A program made the translations under genes and the position numbers. Below are positions 1-12,700 of a DNA stretch of 64,000 nt, piece by piece. The notes under the pieces are model-generated. The model made no database searches. It worked only from the letters and a program-made list of their open reading frames with translations, and had not been told where the DNA came from. This DNA is from Panorpa germanica (lineage: Eukaryota > Arthropoda > Insecta > Mecoptera > Panorpidae). The first letter of the stretch is position 1. Each line of letters starts with the position of its first letter. The DNA is taken from positions 9,052,001-9,116,000 of the forward strand of contig OY783207.1 in the NCBI GenBank assembly GCA_963678705.1, in the 5' to 3' direction.

Positions 1-869
1 TTTATCGACTACAGATAGCGAAATTACTCCTCTTGTCGGAATACAAATGAAGATAAAGTTGATGCAAACTATAATTGAAGTGAAATAGTGATAGAAACGT
101 CACAAAAAGGAACACTTCACCAAATGTTTACTGAGTTTTGCTACGTGTGTCGATTATGTCACGCTGACTAACAGGCACGAACCTGTCAACGCATATCTTA
201 ACGGTACGCCACATTTAAAACACTAAAGTCAAGATATTTTTTTGTATATTTTCTCAGCTATGCAGCGCATCACCAGCAATAACGGCGGCTACTTTAAACT
301 GCAGTAAAATGACATTTTTTTATTAATAATTTTATTTTTTATATATTAAATCAATTCGACGACTTTTACTCGACTATTTCACGGCGAAATGGTCAATGGT
401 CATGTCATGTTATTTCTGCAAGCCCCTGCATGATCATATACAGGAAAAATTTCATGAATACGTCGGATCAAATTAAAGTATAATCTCCAAATGCTTTCAT
501 GCGTCATAAAAATTGATAGAAATATTAATGTAGCAAATAAATGTTTAGCTTCTGACCTAATGGGGAATATACTCATATTTCTAAGTCATTGGGGTATCTG
601 CTGTTGTTGAACCCAATGACCTTGTTCTTCGAATTAGTTTTTAGATAACAGTGAAAAATATTGGTATATTTTTATGTGATGCGCACAGCTGATGACGAAA
701 AGTTCAGGAATAGAAACAAAGGATTACAACGAATACAATATTATTTATTTTACAAAAAGAATTTCACTAAAAATAAATCGATGTCCATGTGGAAAATATA
801 TATACAGTTATTTTTTTATTTTATGGATTGTCATAGCCACCAACACATATATTTATAAAGTAGTTTTAA

Positions 870-1072
870 AGTTTTTTAGTCTGCTTGGTTTGAACACGCA
901 GTTTTGTTTTTTGTGAACATTTGCGCTTGTCAGTTGTTGACAGAAAGACACTAAAAACAAAAACAGTTCAGTGTGAACAGTCTCTTTTCGAAAAACAGAA
1001 CTGTTTTAAAATAAAACAAAACATGATTTTGTTTTGTTTTTTGACAACAAAACTGTCTCTCTGGTGTCTCAA
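870..1072 (+). mobile_element. Dispersed MITE-like repeat D, copy 1
   Basis: The segment from TCTGCTTGGTTTGAACACGC to ACTGTCTCTCTGGTGTCTCA reappears inverted near 36395-36785. Shared blocks include the GAACATTTGCGCTTGTCAG stretch and the paired CAGTTCTG / TTTTGTTTTGTT tracts. Only part of the second copy is present here, so this copy is shorter. The superfamily is unknown. Confidence 0.6.
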
Positions 1073-1084
1073 TTGGGAATAAAT

Positions 1085-1315
1085 AAAACTATAGTGCCTT
1101 TTAACAAGAACCGTCTCCTTAATTGTGTTCCAACAAGAGGTGTATTTTTAAATTAACAGAAAAACGCAAAGTGTTCGTGAAAAGTAGTGATATTTTTATT
1201 TTATTCCAAAATACACACTTTGAGGTTAGTAATGCAACACAATATGATAGTATAGTATGATGATAGTTCATAAATGGTGCGAAATTTAAAATGACCGCTC
1301 TTGTTGAAAGACCCT
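1085..1315 (-). repeat. Mariner-like fragment (GGTCTTTCAACAAGAG end)
   Basis: The right edge reads GCGAAATTTAAAATGACC then CTCTTGTTGAAAGACC. This is the reverse complement of an end also seen at 11145 and 39408, and the CTTGCTGAAAGACC edge recurs near 41750. The internal AACAGAAAAACGCAAAG resembles the 11290 copy. No usable transposase frame is present. Confidence 0.45.
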
Positions 1316-2167
1316 CAATGTTTTTAAAAATAATATTTACTACTGGTCCACGCCGTGAATAATAACTGGTATTCCAATATAAATAGACTCAATTCTTAAT
1401 ACATACAATAAATTCGTTGTTAGAGGTAAATTATTAATATAATACGTATGTATAGATGTCAAAATATACGAAGCATGTACGCCAAGTACAAAAAACCTAT
1501 ATGTCGTATAAATATTATATGAATATACTCTTTAGATTTGCATGTCAAGATAATGGCGGTCACATGATGTGTGCGGTGTTGGTGGTGTGTGGTTCTGTAT
1601 TTCCCATTCTATTCGCTGTAATTCGCGCCGTCCTGTAGCTTGTAGCGATACTTCATCGTCGAGATCGCACCGACGTCCAAAACAAACCAGCAACTCTCTC
1701 AATATAATGTGAGTGTGAGTCATTGAAAAAAGTCCCCAACTGTTTGTTGTGTACACAGCATAAAACCATGATATACTATAATATGTATAGCTAGTTCATC
1801 CTCGATCTAAAAACAGGTTTAGAGTGTACAATTGTACATACTGATACCAAATCTATTTACGGCGTTTTGCTATCAGGCGATTTGCTATCGATTTAATGAT
1901 AGCTATGTTCAATTAGAAAGTTGACAGGTTCTTTTTTATATAATATTGTTTTCAATGACAATAAATTTATCAACGTAATATCAGAAGGTACTTGTATTTA
2001 TAGTTGATATGATAAAATCATATTCGCGGGCAATATTATAAATATTATATATATAAAAAATATTGATCACGTTTTGAAATTTTTGTATTCTTTTGTAAAA
2101 TGTGTTAAGGCAATTGTCCCCCAATTAAAAGTCAATAATTACTTTAACATTCATTTATTAATATTCA

Positions 2168-2761
2168 ATGGGCTTTCAAAGTGTACTATATATTGATAAA
2201 GTGGGTTACCAGAACCTCAAATGTTCAATTATTTTTTAATAACTCCTTATAAGTTAGGAGATATTAACAATTAAAAAAGTCATTTTGTCTCTTTCATTAT
2301 TAAAGGGATTCAACGTTGTACACATTACAAGTGCATATGACATCACAATCCTTGTGTAAGGTTACCAACCCTACAGCTCATAAATCTCTGCTATATGTAT
2401 TTATATATCAAAATATCAAATATTATTTACAGCTATTTCAAGGAACAATCAAATTTCAATATTATGTCTGTCTTAGCAGGGTTAAATAAAATAAAAATTT
2501 ATTATTCTTTGATTTGACTTGATTATTTGACTACCAACAGCTACAAAACATTACCTCAGCACTCAACAAATAACTGACGTTAAAATGCATTTCACGTCAT
2601 ACAAATATGGCCGAACATTTCTAGCGCTAAAACTACAATTCAAACTTTTAATTGCTATATCTCCGTCAATATTTAGATATTTAATAAAATAGACACGCTA
2701 ATACACATTTATTAACATCAATTAAAGAATCGATCATTAAAAAATGAGGACACAAGCCCAT
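2168..2761 (+). mobile_element. Family A element, near full length (copy A1)
   Basis: Bounded by ATGGGCTT at the left and GACACAAGCCCAT at the right, which are inverted matches. The interior matches 11847-12446 (inverted) and 31062-31834, including the CCAACAGCTACAAAACATTA and CGTCATACAAATATGGCC stretches. The left end lacks the usual TGTCTTAATTTCTATAAAA block, so it has a small deletion. It has no coding capacity. Confidence 0.8.
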
Positions 2762-3059
2762 TACAAGAAGTAATTAAAAAAAACTTTAAATGTGCCTCCA
2801 TGTAAAGAAAAAAGAATAAAAATAATATCGCCAATATTTTTTGTTTTAACATTTTTTAAAATAAGGAAATTCCCGCATCGCTGTCAATCGCTATTTGCGT
2901 TATCTTTTCATTGGTTTACCACAAGCTGCAATTTTAATGTCCACCGGATAAAGTTTCCTTTATCAATTAGTCAAAAAAATTTAACTTGTTTTAATGAATT
3001 TCCTACCTTATCTATTAACTTTTAAGTAATATCCTTTTTAGTTCAGCAATTGTGCGCCT

Positions 3060-3853
3060 CAGTGGCGTAGTTAGGTATGGGCCAGACGGTGCTGTGCACC
3101 GGGGACCTCAAGCTCAGGGGGCCGTCGTACCCTGACCAACAAACCTCATATTGAACTAGCTAAAAAATCTTCCACGTTTGGAATGTAAATAAAATAGGCT
3201 GCAACACAATTTTTTTGCAAAATCAATGGTACATATATGGCACATTATATATGCATGGTACAGTCAGCAAACCAACGTTTTATTGTTGTTTCTGATGGAG
3301 CGGAGTCCCCATAACACTTTTCAAGCCATTGCTTCGCTTGAACGGTATTTTTTCTAAATTGTTTTTGATTCATTGTTTTGAAAATAACAAAAGTAGCGTC
3401 ACTCTTAGCACAATAACTCACAAACTACTGAATAGAATATCATGAAATTTTAACAGCTGTCTTTTGAAGGTTAGTATTAACTAAAAAAAAAAGGTGACTG
3501 TAATAAAACTAGCGCCATCTATGTGTTAGGCCCGGGACTTTTCAGCCCATGTGCTATGTCACAAACCTTTTGATTTACTTCGTTTTATTGCTTAATACCA
3601 ATACTATTAATCCAAGTATACCTGTAGAACCTAGGCGATCACTACCATAAAGTTCACGCAAGACACTTTGCACATACATGTAGTAAGTAGTTTTGCTGTG
3701 CCATGCAGTGTACGATAAACTGAAAAGCTGATGATAAACTAGTAGCTTTGTACTTTTAAAGTATTTATATTTTTACTTGATAAAACCAAAACAGTTTAGT
3801 AGGACCCTAGTTTCTTTTTGCACCAGGGCCTTGGTTACCTAGCTACGCCACTG
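3060..3853 (+). mobile_element. hAT-type non-autonomous element, complete (copy C1)
   Basis: Terminal inverted repeats are CAGTGGCGTAGTTAGG at the left and CCTAGCTACGCCACTG at the right. The flanks are GTGCGCCT (3052-3059) and GTGCACCT (3854-3861), an 8-bp target duplication with one mismatch. CAGTG termini with 8-bp duplications are the hAT signature. Just inside the left end is the GGGGACCTCAAGCTCAGGGG stretch, found inverted in the copy at 59478-60542. No transposase remains. Confidence 0.85.
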
Positions 3854-4394
3854 GTGCACCTATGTTTTAAAACAAAACATAAATATAAAAGGTCACAGAA
3901 TAATTTATTTACAACGTTTCAGTAATAAAATCATTTACTTGAAAATTATTTTGTATTCTCACTACAGAATTGTTATATTGCGTGTTTACATTCCAGGCTG
4001 GTTTATTTTATCTTAAATGGTTATTAGTCACCCACAGTTTAAGCACCTGTAGAGCTTGCTTATAACTTGACCTTGAAATATAACCAATGTAACATTGAAG
4101 CAATAACACGAACTGGTGAATATCGTAAATGTAGAGTAGATCAGGGGTGGGCAGACTTTTGTAAGGAAAAAATGTAAAAAAAACAAAGATCGTATTTAAT
4201 ATATGACCAACCTATGATGAAAACAAAATCTTTACTGACTATATACATTCAAAAAGTATCAGTGTATGTAGTTCTGAGGAATTAAAATATTGAAAATATG
4301 TGCACAAGATTGCGCCAATACTTATAAAATTTAGAGTAAGGTTTTTCTTGAACCTCTACTTTCAAGTGTTTAGATATTCTCTATGACCTACCTC

Positions 4395-5165
4395 TACGCT
4401 TTTCAAAAGCATTTAAATACAAAATACAAATATTCCTATTTCAAATACAAAATAAAAAATAAATTTCATGTTAGTATTTAAATACAAAATACGAAATACA
4501 TATTTTAAAAAATACTTTTGAGAAAATGGAATACTCTTTATGTTACTAATATAAATGTTATTTTTTTTTTAAATTATGAAAATTCTCTTTGATAAAGACC
4601 GACTTCGTTTTGAAACATTTTTGTTTCATGAAAATAGTACCTAGAATTTAAAAAAATAGTAAAAGTTTTTATTAGTAAATGTTGGATGTCGCATGTGGGG
4701 GTAGTAGGTATGTATATATATTTCAGTAAGGAATGTAGTGCAGTGATTGTCTTGTAGTAAAACAAATAATGAACGAGAAAATATGATAAACAAATTTAGG
4801 TAAACGAAAATCAGATGTCTTATGGTGGGGGTAATAGGAAGGATAACAAAATAATAAGCACATCTATCATTTTAAATTAGAATTATTAAGACAATTGTGC
4901 AGATACTTTTAGATCATAGATGGTGCTAATGTTGGTGAGGTTTTAAGTTTATATTCAAAAAATAATGTTTACTGATTAATACTATGAAGTAACAAAAATG
5001 AAAAAAGTATTTTGTATTTTCCAAATAGGTTTGTAAAAGTTTTCAAATAAAATATAAAATTCTTAAGTACTCTTAAAAGATATTTAAATACAAAATAGAA
5101 AATAGGTATTTACTATTTTGTATTTGCATTTTGAGTATATGTATTTGAAAGACGTACATCTCTGT
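4395..5165. repeat. AT-rich element rich in AAATACAAAATAC motifs
   Basis: Both edges carry ATTTAAATACAAAATAC-type runs in inverted arrangement. The left begins CTCTACGCTTTTCAAAAGC and the right ends GTATTTGAAAGACGTACATC. This looks like a diverged inverted-repeat element of about 770 bp. Exact ends are not certain. Confidence 0.45.
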
Positions 5166-5811
5166 CAATTTTTAAAATTCTAAAACTTTCGATATTCAGA
5201 AAAGTCCATCATAAATTCTCCATTTTAAATTATTCTAGCAATCATTATATATAATGTAGAAATATTGTCAGATATATTATCAAATCGAGTTTTAATATGT
5301 TTTCCTCATATGTATAATCCTATGGAATAACCCTGGCTTAAAGATCTGGGCACTGGGCTATATCTACATGTTTTATGTTTTTGTTTCGTTTTTGATTCCC
5401 GCCATTCTGTCTCCACTCTCGACCTCGACTCACGATCGTTGTTGGTCGGTTGTGAATTAAATCAAAACAAATTTCTAGAGATGCTGTGTACTATATATAT
5501 ATATTATACTTACTTTTGAACAAGTTAACAACCTAATTAGAATTTACTTTTGTTACATAATTGACTATCTAATATAATTTCTGAAGTGTTTTGAGACAGG
5601 GTCGACCATCTAGTATTTAAAGGATACTATTACGACAAGAGCCGAATTAAGCTGGGACAACTTAATTTTTTACAATTAATTTTTCATTTGTATTACTTAT
5701 TTCGATTGATCTTTTTTTGCTCACACATGCATTTCCAATCTTAACCGTTAGTTCATAGTTCGTTGGTGGGGGTAACAGGACTTGAGCAAAGAAGCGTTGT
5801 GTCTGACTAGA

Positions 5812-6070
5812 ATGGGCTTGTGTCCTCATTTTTTAGTGGTCGATTGTTCAATTGTTGATTGAATTGATATTAATAATGTGTATTGGCGTGTCTATTTTAT
5901 TAAATATATAAATGTTGACAGAGATATAGCAATTAAAAATTTAAATTGTAGTTTTAGAGCTAGAGATGTCCGCCATTTGTATGACGTGAAATGCATAGGC
6001 AATGTTTTTTAGCTGTTGGTAGTCGAAATAATAAAGTGAAGTCAAAGAATAATAAGTTTTTATTTATATC
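5812..6070 (-). mobile_element. Family A element, one end only (copy A2)
   Basis: Starts with ATGGGCTTGTGTCCTCATTT and runs through the family's internal GTTGACAGAGATATAGCAAT and TATGACGTGAAATGCAT blocks. Homology stops near AAGTTTTTATTTATATC, about 580 bp before the tetraspanin start codon. The other half is missing. Confidence 0.75.
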
Positions 6071-6520
6071 TGGCCTTATTTGGTAAATTCCATTGTATTT
6101 GCGTTTGCAATATAATTCTTTTATCTTGCCAAAATGTGTTAAAATTATTTGAAATCATGTCATTCAGTATGTTTCATACATTGTTAATTTAATTATGATG
6201 ATATTTATTGTTTACTCTTTAAGTTGAGTCATATTTCAAGATGTACGTCACTACAGAGTAGAAACATAGAAATTAATTGTACCTCATACGACACATACGC
6301 TATTTTGTATATATATAATACAATAATTATAATATAAATGTAGTTTTACTTTAAGAGCCAACGCATTACTCGAAACAGTTCAGCAACAGTTTTTTAAAAA
6401 TTATATCCACCACAAGGCACACACACGCACAAATACATACACAAACAATCGCTCAGGCAACCCGAAGTCGGCAACTGGCAATAATCCAGCCAGTAAAGTG
6501 AATGTGAAGTTAGAGTCGTC

Positions 6521-6530
6521 CGTTCAGTTT
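6521..6530 (+). promoter_or_regulatory. Possible initiator of the tetraspanin gene
   Basis: CGTTCAGTTT contains TCAGT, the arthropod initiator pentamer, about 125 bp before the start codon. No clear TATA box lies 25-30 bp upstream. The pentamer is common by chance, so this is only a candidate start site. Confidence 0.25.
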
Positions 6531-6651
6531 GTTCGAAACATTTATTGGAGTAAGGCGTAGTGTCAAACAGTCAAAGAAATACTAATTAATTTAGTAATTA
6601 ATTAATTACAAGTGTTTATTTGTTGTGAAATTAAAAAATCAAACATCCAAA

Positions 6652-6711
6652 ATGGGTTGCGGAATATCTATGATTAAATATTTACTATTTTTCTTCAATT
6701 TAATATTTGCG
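6652..6711 (+). CDS. Tetraspanin exon 1 (residues 1-20)
   Basis: The ATG sits in AAAATGGG and the exon ends GCG|GTAAGT. It encodes the cytoplasmic N-terminus and the first half of TM1. The frame is open only from this ATG and matches the typical family start, which fixes the start codon. The 5' UTR lies in the preceding few hundred bases. Confidence 0.9.
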
Positions 6712-9700
6712 GTAAGTTCTTCATTTTTTTATTATGTGACAGTTATATTTAAATAAATGTTTATCTTAATTTCTACATAAAATAACATAACAAATATAAA
6801 ATAAGTTTTAAATCAATCATAATTTCAATTTGTTTTTCGGTTTCGTAAATTAAAATAGCCTATCTATGTATATAATAACCTGTTGAACAAATAAGAAATA
6901 CTGTTACACATTAATTCCGAGTTCGTTAAAATGAATTCATCTAATATGTTAATTAAAATACATATTGGAATGTGTATAATTTAAAAATAAAAATGACATA
7001 AGTGTATAATTAGTGTGGTATCATAATATAGTCATCAGATAGTAGGCCGAAACCTCAACACACCCATTTAAAACATATTGAAATTAAGTCTTGATTATTG
7101 AACAATACATCTTTTACAAGTTTTAGAATATGTATTTAAAATGTAAATATCAAAAGTGGAATACAACCTAAATAATAAGTTCAATTTAAACCTACCATTT
7201 TGTTTAAATCAAGTTTAAAATAAATTGGATGACATCATCTTGGAACCAACACACCTCAAGCTGAGGCGAGAGATAGATAGCTAGATCTCTTCGACTTGTA
7301 GCGTTATTTCGTCGTTTTTTGTTTTTATTTTGTTTGCCTATAACTATTCGCTTGTTACATCAATCCATTATATATAAGAATTTTTAAACTATAAGATTTT
7401 ATAAGTATTACAACATCAGTTATGCATTTGTTAGTTTATCCATGTACATATGGATAAATATTTGAGCTTATCGTGTGTACTTTCTTTATCTATTTTTTGA
7501 AATTACATTTTTTATCATTTCTGTGAAGTTATAAATAATTTTGAATATTTTGCCGATGACTTTCCGTAGAATCTATGTTGTAAAAAATGTATGTGGGTTT
7601 ATCCAGTATTTCCGTTATTACCAATAATATGACGATAGAATAGGTAGGGCAGATGTAATTTGAGGTTAGAGTATGCATACTCATTTGTTATTTAAAATTG
7701 GAAATATGAATATCAGACAGAATATTTTTTACATTTGGTCTTTAATTTTTGAAGGTGATTGTACAATATACAACGTCTGAAAAAAACCGGCTTAGACAGC
7801 TAATCTGTGTTACAGGTTGCGAGTAAATATAATTCTACTATCTAAAAAACTAATTTTGTATACTCGAGTGGACTGTACTGTAGTATATTATGTTTCTCAT
7901 CGTTTTATCATATTTGTGAATCATCGAATGAATAACATTTGAAAACACTACGTTTAATTTCAATAGTTCGTAAGGAAAAAGTTGAACAAATGAAAAGGTG
8001 ACAGTTTTTCGGGATAATTTTGTATTGTGTCAATTTATTCGTATTTTATATTAAAATAGGGGCAGATGTGACAATAATTGCAACACTAAAACTATGTGAA
8101 AGTATTTTATACAGCGCGCTATACGCTTTCTAAGAGCTCCAAGCCAAGGCGTGTTCGGTTTTTAGCTTAACTATTGTTTCAATACATATATAGTTTTTTC
8201 ATTCTTAATTTACCCGCTTACGCAATCTATTGTAATTTATTTCTTAATATCCAAATTAGATATAAATGAACACTTGTACCACAAGAATAAGTATTGTGAT
8301 ATTTGCACGTTAATATAAAAAAAAATTATTAATAAAATTGTTTTTAAATTCTATTTTTTTAACACAACAAAAATATACACATTCTACAAAATCATTGCAA
8401 AAACAAACGCTTGTATACGATGACCTTGCAGTATTATAAATGGCATCTGTCGGACATAATTATTTTATATTTCAAGGCAATATTAACATGTAAAAACCGA
8501 ACAATAATTGACATCATCAATCTGAATAATATTTGTAATAGAAAACATGTATAGATTGTTAAATTATTTAATCTATAGTTAATCATTTAGTTATGATTCA
8601 ATGGTAATAGATATAGGATAGGACGAGTCCTTTAAAATAGATAATTTCAATGCTACTAGCATGCTAAGAACGCGAAGAACTAAATGCGGTCAGAATCTAG
8701 TAACAGACATTGCAACCTTAAAAGGTAAGAGCTAAGGTTGAATATAATAAAAATATTTTGCAGAGTGTACTACCAGCATTTGACCCGTGTACATTGATAG
8801 TCTGTATCATCCTTCATTAATCCCACCGGCTCAGTTATTTCCTCTGTAGCTGATATTAATTTTGCAAATAACAACGATATCTGAACCTTACTATAATCCA
8901 CACACACAGTTTTAATCTATCACTAATAACTCTTGACATTTTGATAAATTGAGCTAAATAAATACGCAAAATTATAATTAGAAAAATAAAACATAAAACC
9001 AATACCTTTTGTGTTGATCACTGAATTGAAATTTCTAACGCTCTTGCGTGAATCTTATGAATTTTATCATAAATATATCAATCCAGTTTATAAGTGAGAC
9101 ATCTTCGAATGTGTGGATCAATTTTAAAGTATTTAAAATTGTTATCCAACTGAAGAGGTGTACTTCAATTATTTTTTGTAGCATAATTTAAGTTATTCAA
9201 ATTTATCTCTTTAGTATGGTATTAAATTATCTAGATAACGCTTTTATACTGCAAAACATATAATTAACAATTTCAAGATAAAAGTACACCAGTAAATGGA
9301 TTTTACAGATTAAATAATTGCCTGCTCTAAATGTCCTTGAGCAGACTACAATCTGCCAGCCTCCACAGTCCGCATGACTTCATTTTATACATCTCGTACG
9401 TAAATAACTAAAGAAGCTGTGTGTGCCACAAACTAACACAACAATAACCATGCGTTATGTAATTCCAAACACATCGTGAAGATTAGTTACGTGGATGCCG
9501 GAAAACGATCATTTCGTCAGTCATTTCAATGAAGTATTATCATTATGTTAATGTCACGTCAAGTATTTATACATTCCTACAGTTTCATGAATAAACGGAG
9601 AAATATATATATGTGCCAAAAATTTAACGTATAATAGTGCATCATTTAAATTAGAATCAAAATTATTGTACCTCAATTTTTGGTCCCATTAACCCATCTG

Positions 9701-12700
9701 TAACGTCACGCTTCTTATTATAACATTTAAAACATTCTTTTACTCAGTGTTATTGTTACATATCATGGTTTATGTGAAGGCGAAGATATTCGTCTATGAA
9801 GCTCAAAAGATGTTTTTAAAAGTAGAAATAAAAATAAAATCAAACGGCAAAACAGAAATTCAAGTTTTAAATAGCTATATCTCCATCAAATTTCGGATAT
9901 TTAAAAAAATAAAGTCAGTATACTTAATATTAGCATATACTTCAATAAAATTATAAAAAATGAGTTCGTATATATTTTCTGATCTTTCACATATCTGTGT
10001 ACCTCCATGAATATGTTTGACACATACGAATTCCATATAGTAGCGAAAGCTGTATTTCGTAAACTAATAAAATTCTAATTTTAAACTAATAGCCTGTGAA
10101 CCAATCTGCGTCTAACAATTGCTTTTCTAGCACATAACATTCCAAATTGTTTAACATATCACAAAATTCTAAAACTTCTTCTATCATAAATTTAATATTA
10201 CAAATTTACTAACAATTTGTTAAGTAGTTCAAAGGAATTAAGGTCCCTTTTGAAATTACGTGAATTATACTTTTTAGACTGTTACATATTTTATTATTCC
10301 AAGTAGGTTTTTATTTGGGGCATGTTATTTATACATCTACGTATGTTCGATTAGTTTTATTCAGGTCATTTCCTTATGTCTAATATCATTCTTATTGATT
10401 ATTTTTACTTATATTGGTCGGCATTTTACAGCATTAGCCACAGGTCCAGATTTATTCCAAAAAGTAACAACCGTTACAATTACACGCATAAAAAACTCAA
10501 GTTGTATTTGCAACAAATAAAATTAATTCAATAATGTGAATGAGGAATATTAGTAGACATGTTTGTTCAATTTATAATAAATAAAAATTATTATTAGACG
10601 CCACAGGATTAATTCCACTTTCCGGATTGTTATATTAGTATGCCTCTTTTTTGTGCAAAAGAGATAGTAATACATAAAAGGGAAGAGGGTAGGAGTCAGA
10701 CATGACGTCTGTATTTTTTTAGATTTTTTGTAAATTACTACATTAATTGTAAAATATTGCGACGTATTAAAAATAAATAGATCAGTATATAGTATAGTTT
10801 TATAGAAATTAAAACATGGTTCTCCTTAGGTCTAATGCGGGGTTACCTCTGTCATAAGATGTAATTTAACATCTAGAGATATTATATCTAAGAACCACTT
10901 TTTTATTCTCAGTTAAACTTCAGTTAACACAAAACTGAAGCTTAAACTACAAAAATCAATTTTTCAATTATAGTTTTGTCAAAGACAGACCACAGTTAAC
11001 CAACCGGTTAAGCTGCAGTTATGTTCACCCTGAACAAAAGTATCAACCGATGTTTATGATAAACCTCAGATAACTGAGAATTAAAAAATCGGCTCTATAT
11101 ATAATATGTATGTACTTCTAGACTAGTTCGAATAATAATTAAGATTTGTCATTTTAAATTTCGCGCCATTTTTAAGCTGTCAATATGCAACGTCATCGTT
11201 GCGGTGACATTTGGTAGATATTGTGTTCCATTACTAACCTCAGACTTTGTACTTTTTATTAAAATAAAAACAACCAATTTTTAACGAAAATATTGCGTTT
11301 TTCTATTCATTTAAAATAACAGTTTTTGTTAAAGACCGTATATTTTAATTATATATAGTATTTAAAAATAAATATAATTATACATTAAAAAGTAGATCTA
11401 TACATATATTTAATTTATGGATACGATATGTGTTGTATGTTTCTGTATTATTTAGGGAAAATTTACAGTAATAATTTTGCTACCTATAAATGAAAATCTA
11501 CGATTGAATAAATATTTAATTACATATATTACTTTAACTTCAAATAATACATGTTTATTTTCACCATTACCTGTACTGTGTAATGAATAATGTACAAGTC
11601 CATACCGAGAACAGTAAGTGATATTGGTAAATATAGGTCACTTTTTATTTTTTATTTTATAATGTAATATGTATGGTCGCATTGTATTTATAGTAAACAC
11701 GCAATAATATTTTTCTTAGTACTTGACATTATAATATATATTATTGAATAAATTTTATACCGGTATTCGGAATTAATAAATTGTATTTGATTAAAAATTA
11801 TAGTTGTCACAAATATTTGAAAGAACGAAAAAATTGTACGCAGCTCGGTCGATTTTTCAATTGTTGATTGAAATTGATGTTAATAAATGTGTATTGCCGT
11901 GCCTACTTTATTAAATATCTAAATGTTGACGGAGATATAGCAATTAAAAGTTTGAATTGTAGTTTTAGCGCTAGAAATGGTCGGCCATATTTGTATGACG
12001 TGAAATGCATTTTAACGTCAGTTATTTATTGAGTAGGTCAGTGCTGGTAATGTTCTGTAGCTGTTGGTAGTCAAATAATCAAGTCAAGTCAAAGAATAAT
12101 AAGTTTTTATTTTATTTAACCCTGCTAAGGCAGACATAATATTGAAATTTTATTGTTCCTTGAAATAGCTGTAAATAATATTTGATATTTTAATATATAA
12201 ATGCATATAGCAGAGATTTATGAGCTGTAAGGTTGGTAGCGATTGTGATGTCACATGGATTTGGAATGTGTACAACGTTGAATCCCTTTAATAATTAAAG
12301 AGACAAAATGACTTTTTTAATTGTTAATATCTCTTAACATATAAGGAGTTATTAAAAAATAATTGAACATTTCAGGTTCTAGTAACCCACTTTATCAATA
12401 TATAGTACACTTTTATAGAAATTAAGACATAGGACACAAGCCCATTTGTTATATGAAGGGTTAAAGGGAAATTTCAAATGGGAGTAAACGTCATTTGTGA
12501 ACAGATATTTAGATATGTTTTGATTAACATTTTTCTATCTTTTAAGGTATGCACATAGTTATGCTGTATTTAATAATAACTTTATATAAATAATTTTGTT
12601 TTCGTTAGAGAATTGTTTAATACAGGTGTTTGCATAGTTTGTAATTGTTTTTATTCAGAAACAACATAAATAATGAATAATAATATAAATAATATAACTA

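Larger units (their letters stand above)
1..6360. other. Intergenic DNA upstream of the tetraspanin gene
   Basis: No coding exon is supported in this stretch. Open frames are short, AT-rich and without splice context. It holds several transposon relics listed separately (870-1072, 1085-1315, 2168-2761, 3060-3853, 4395-5165, 5812-6070). Between them the DNA is AT-rich and featureless to the eye. Confidence 0.7.

Noticed and set aside
1532..1756. 74-codon - strand ORF upstream of the tetraspanin
   Set aside because: Composition and context are non-coding; no splice signals or homology.
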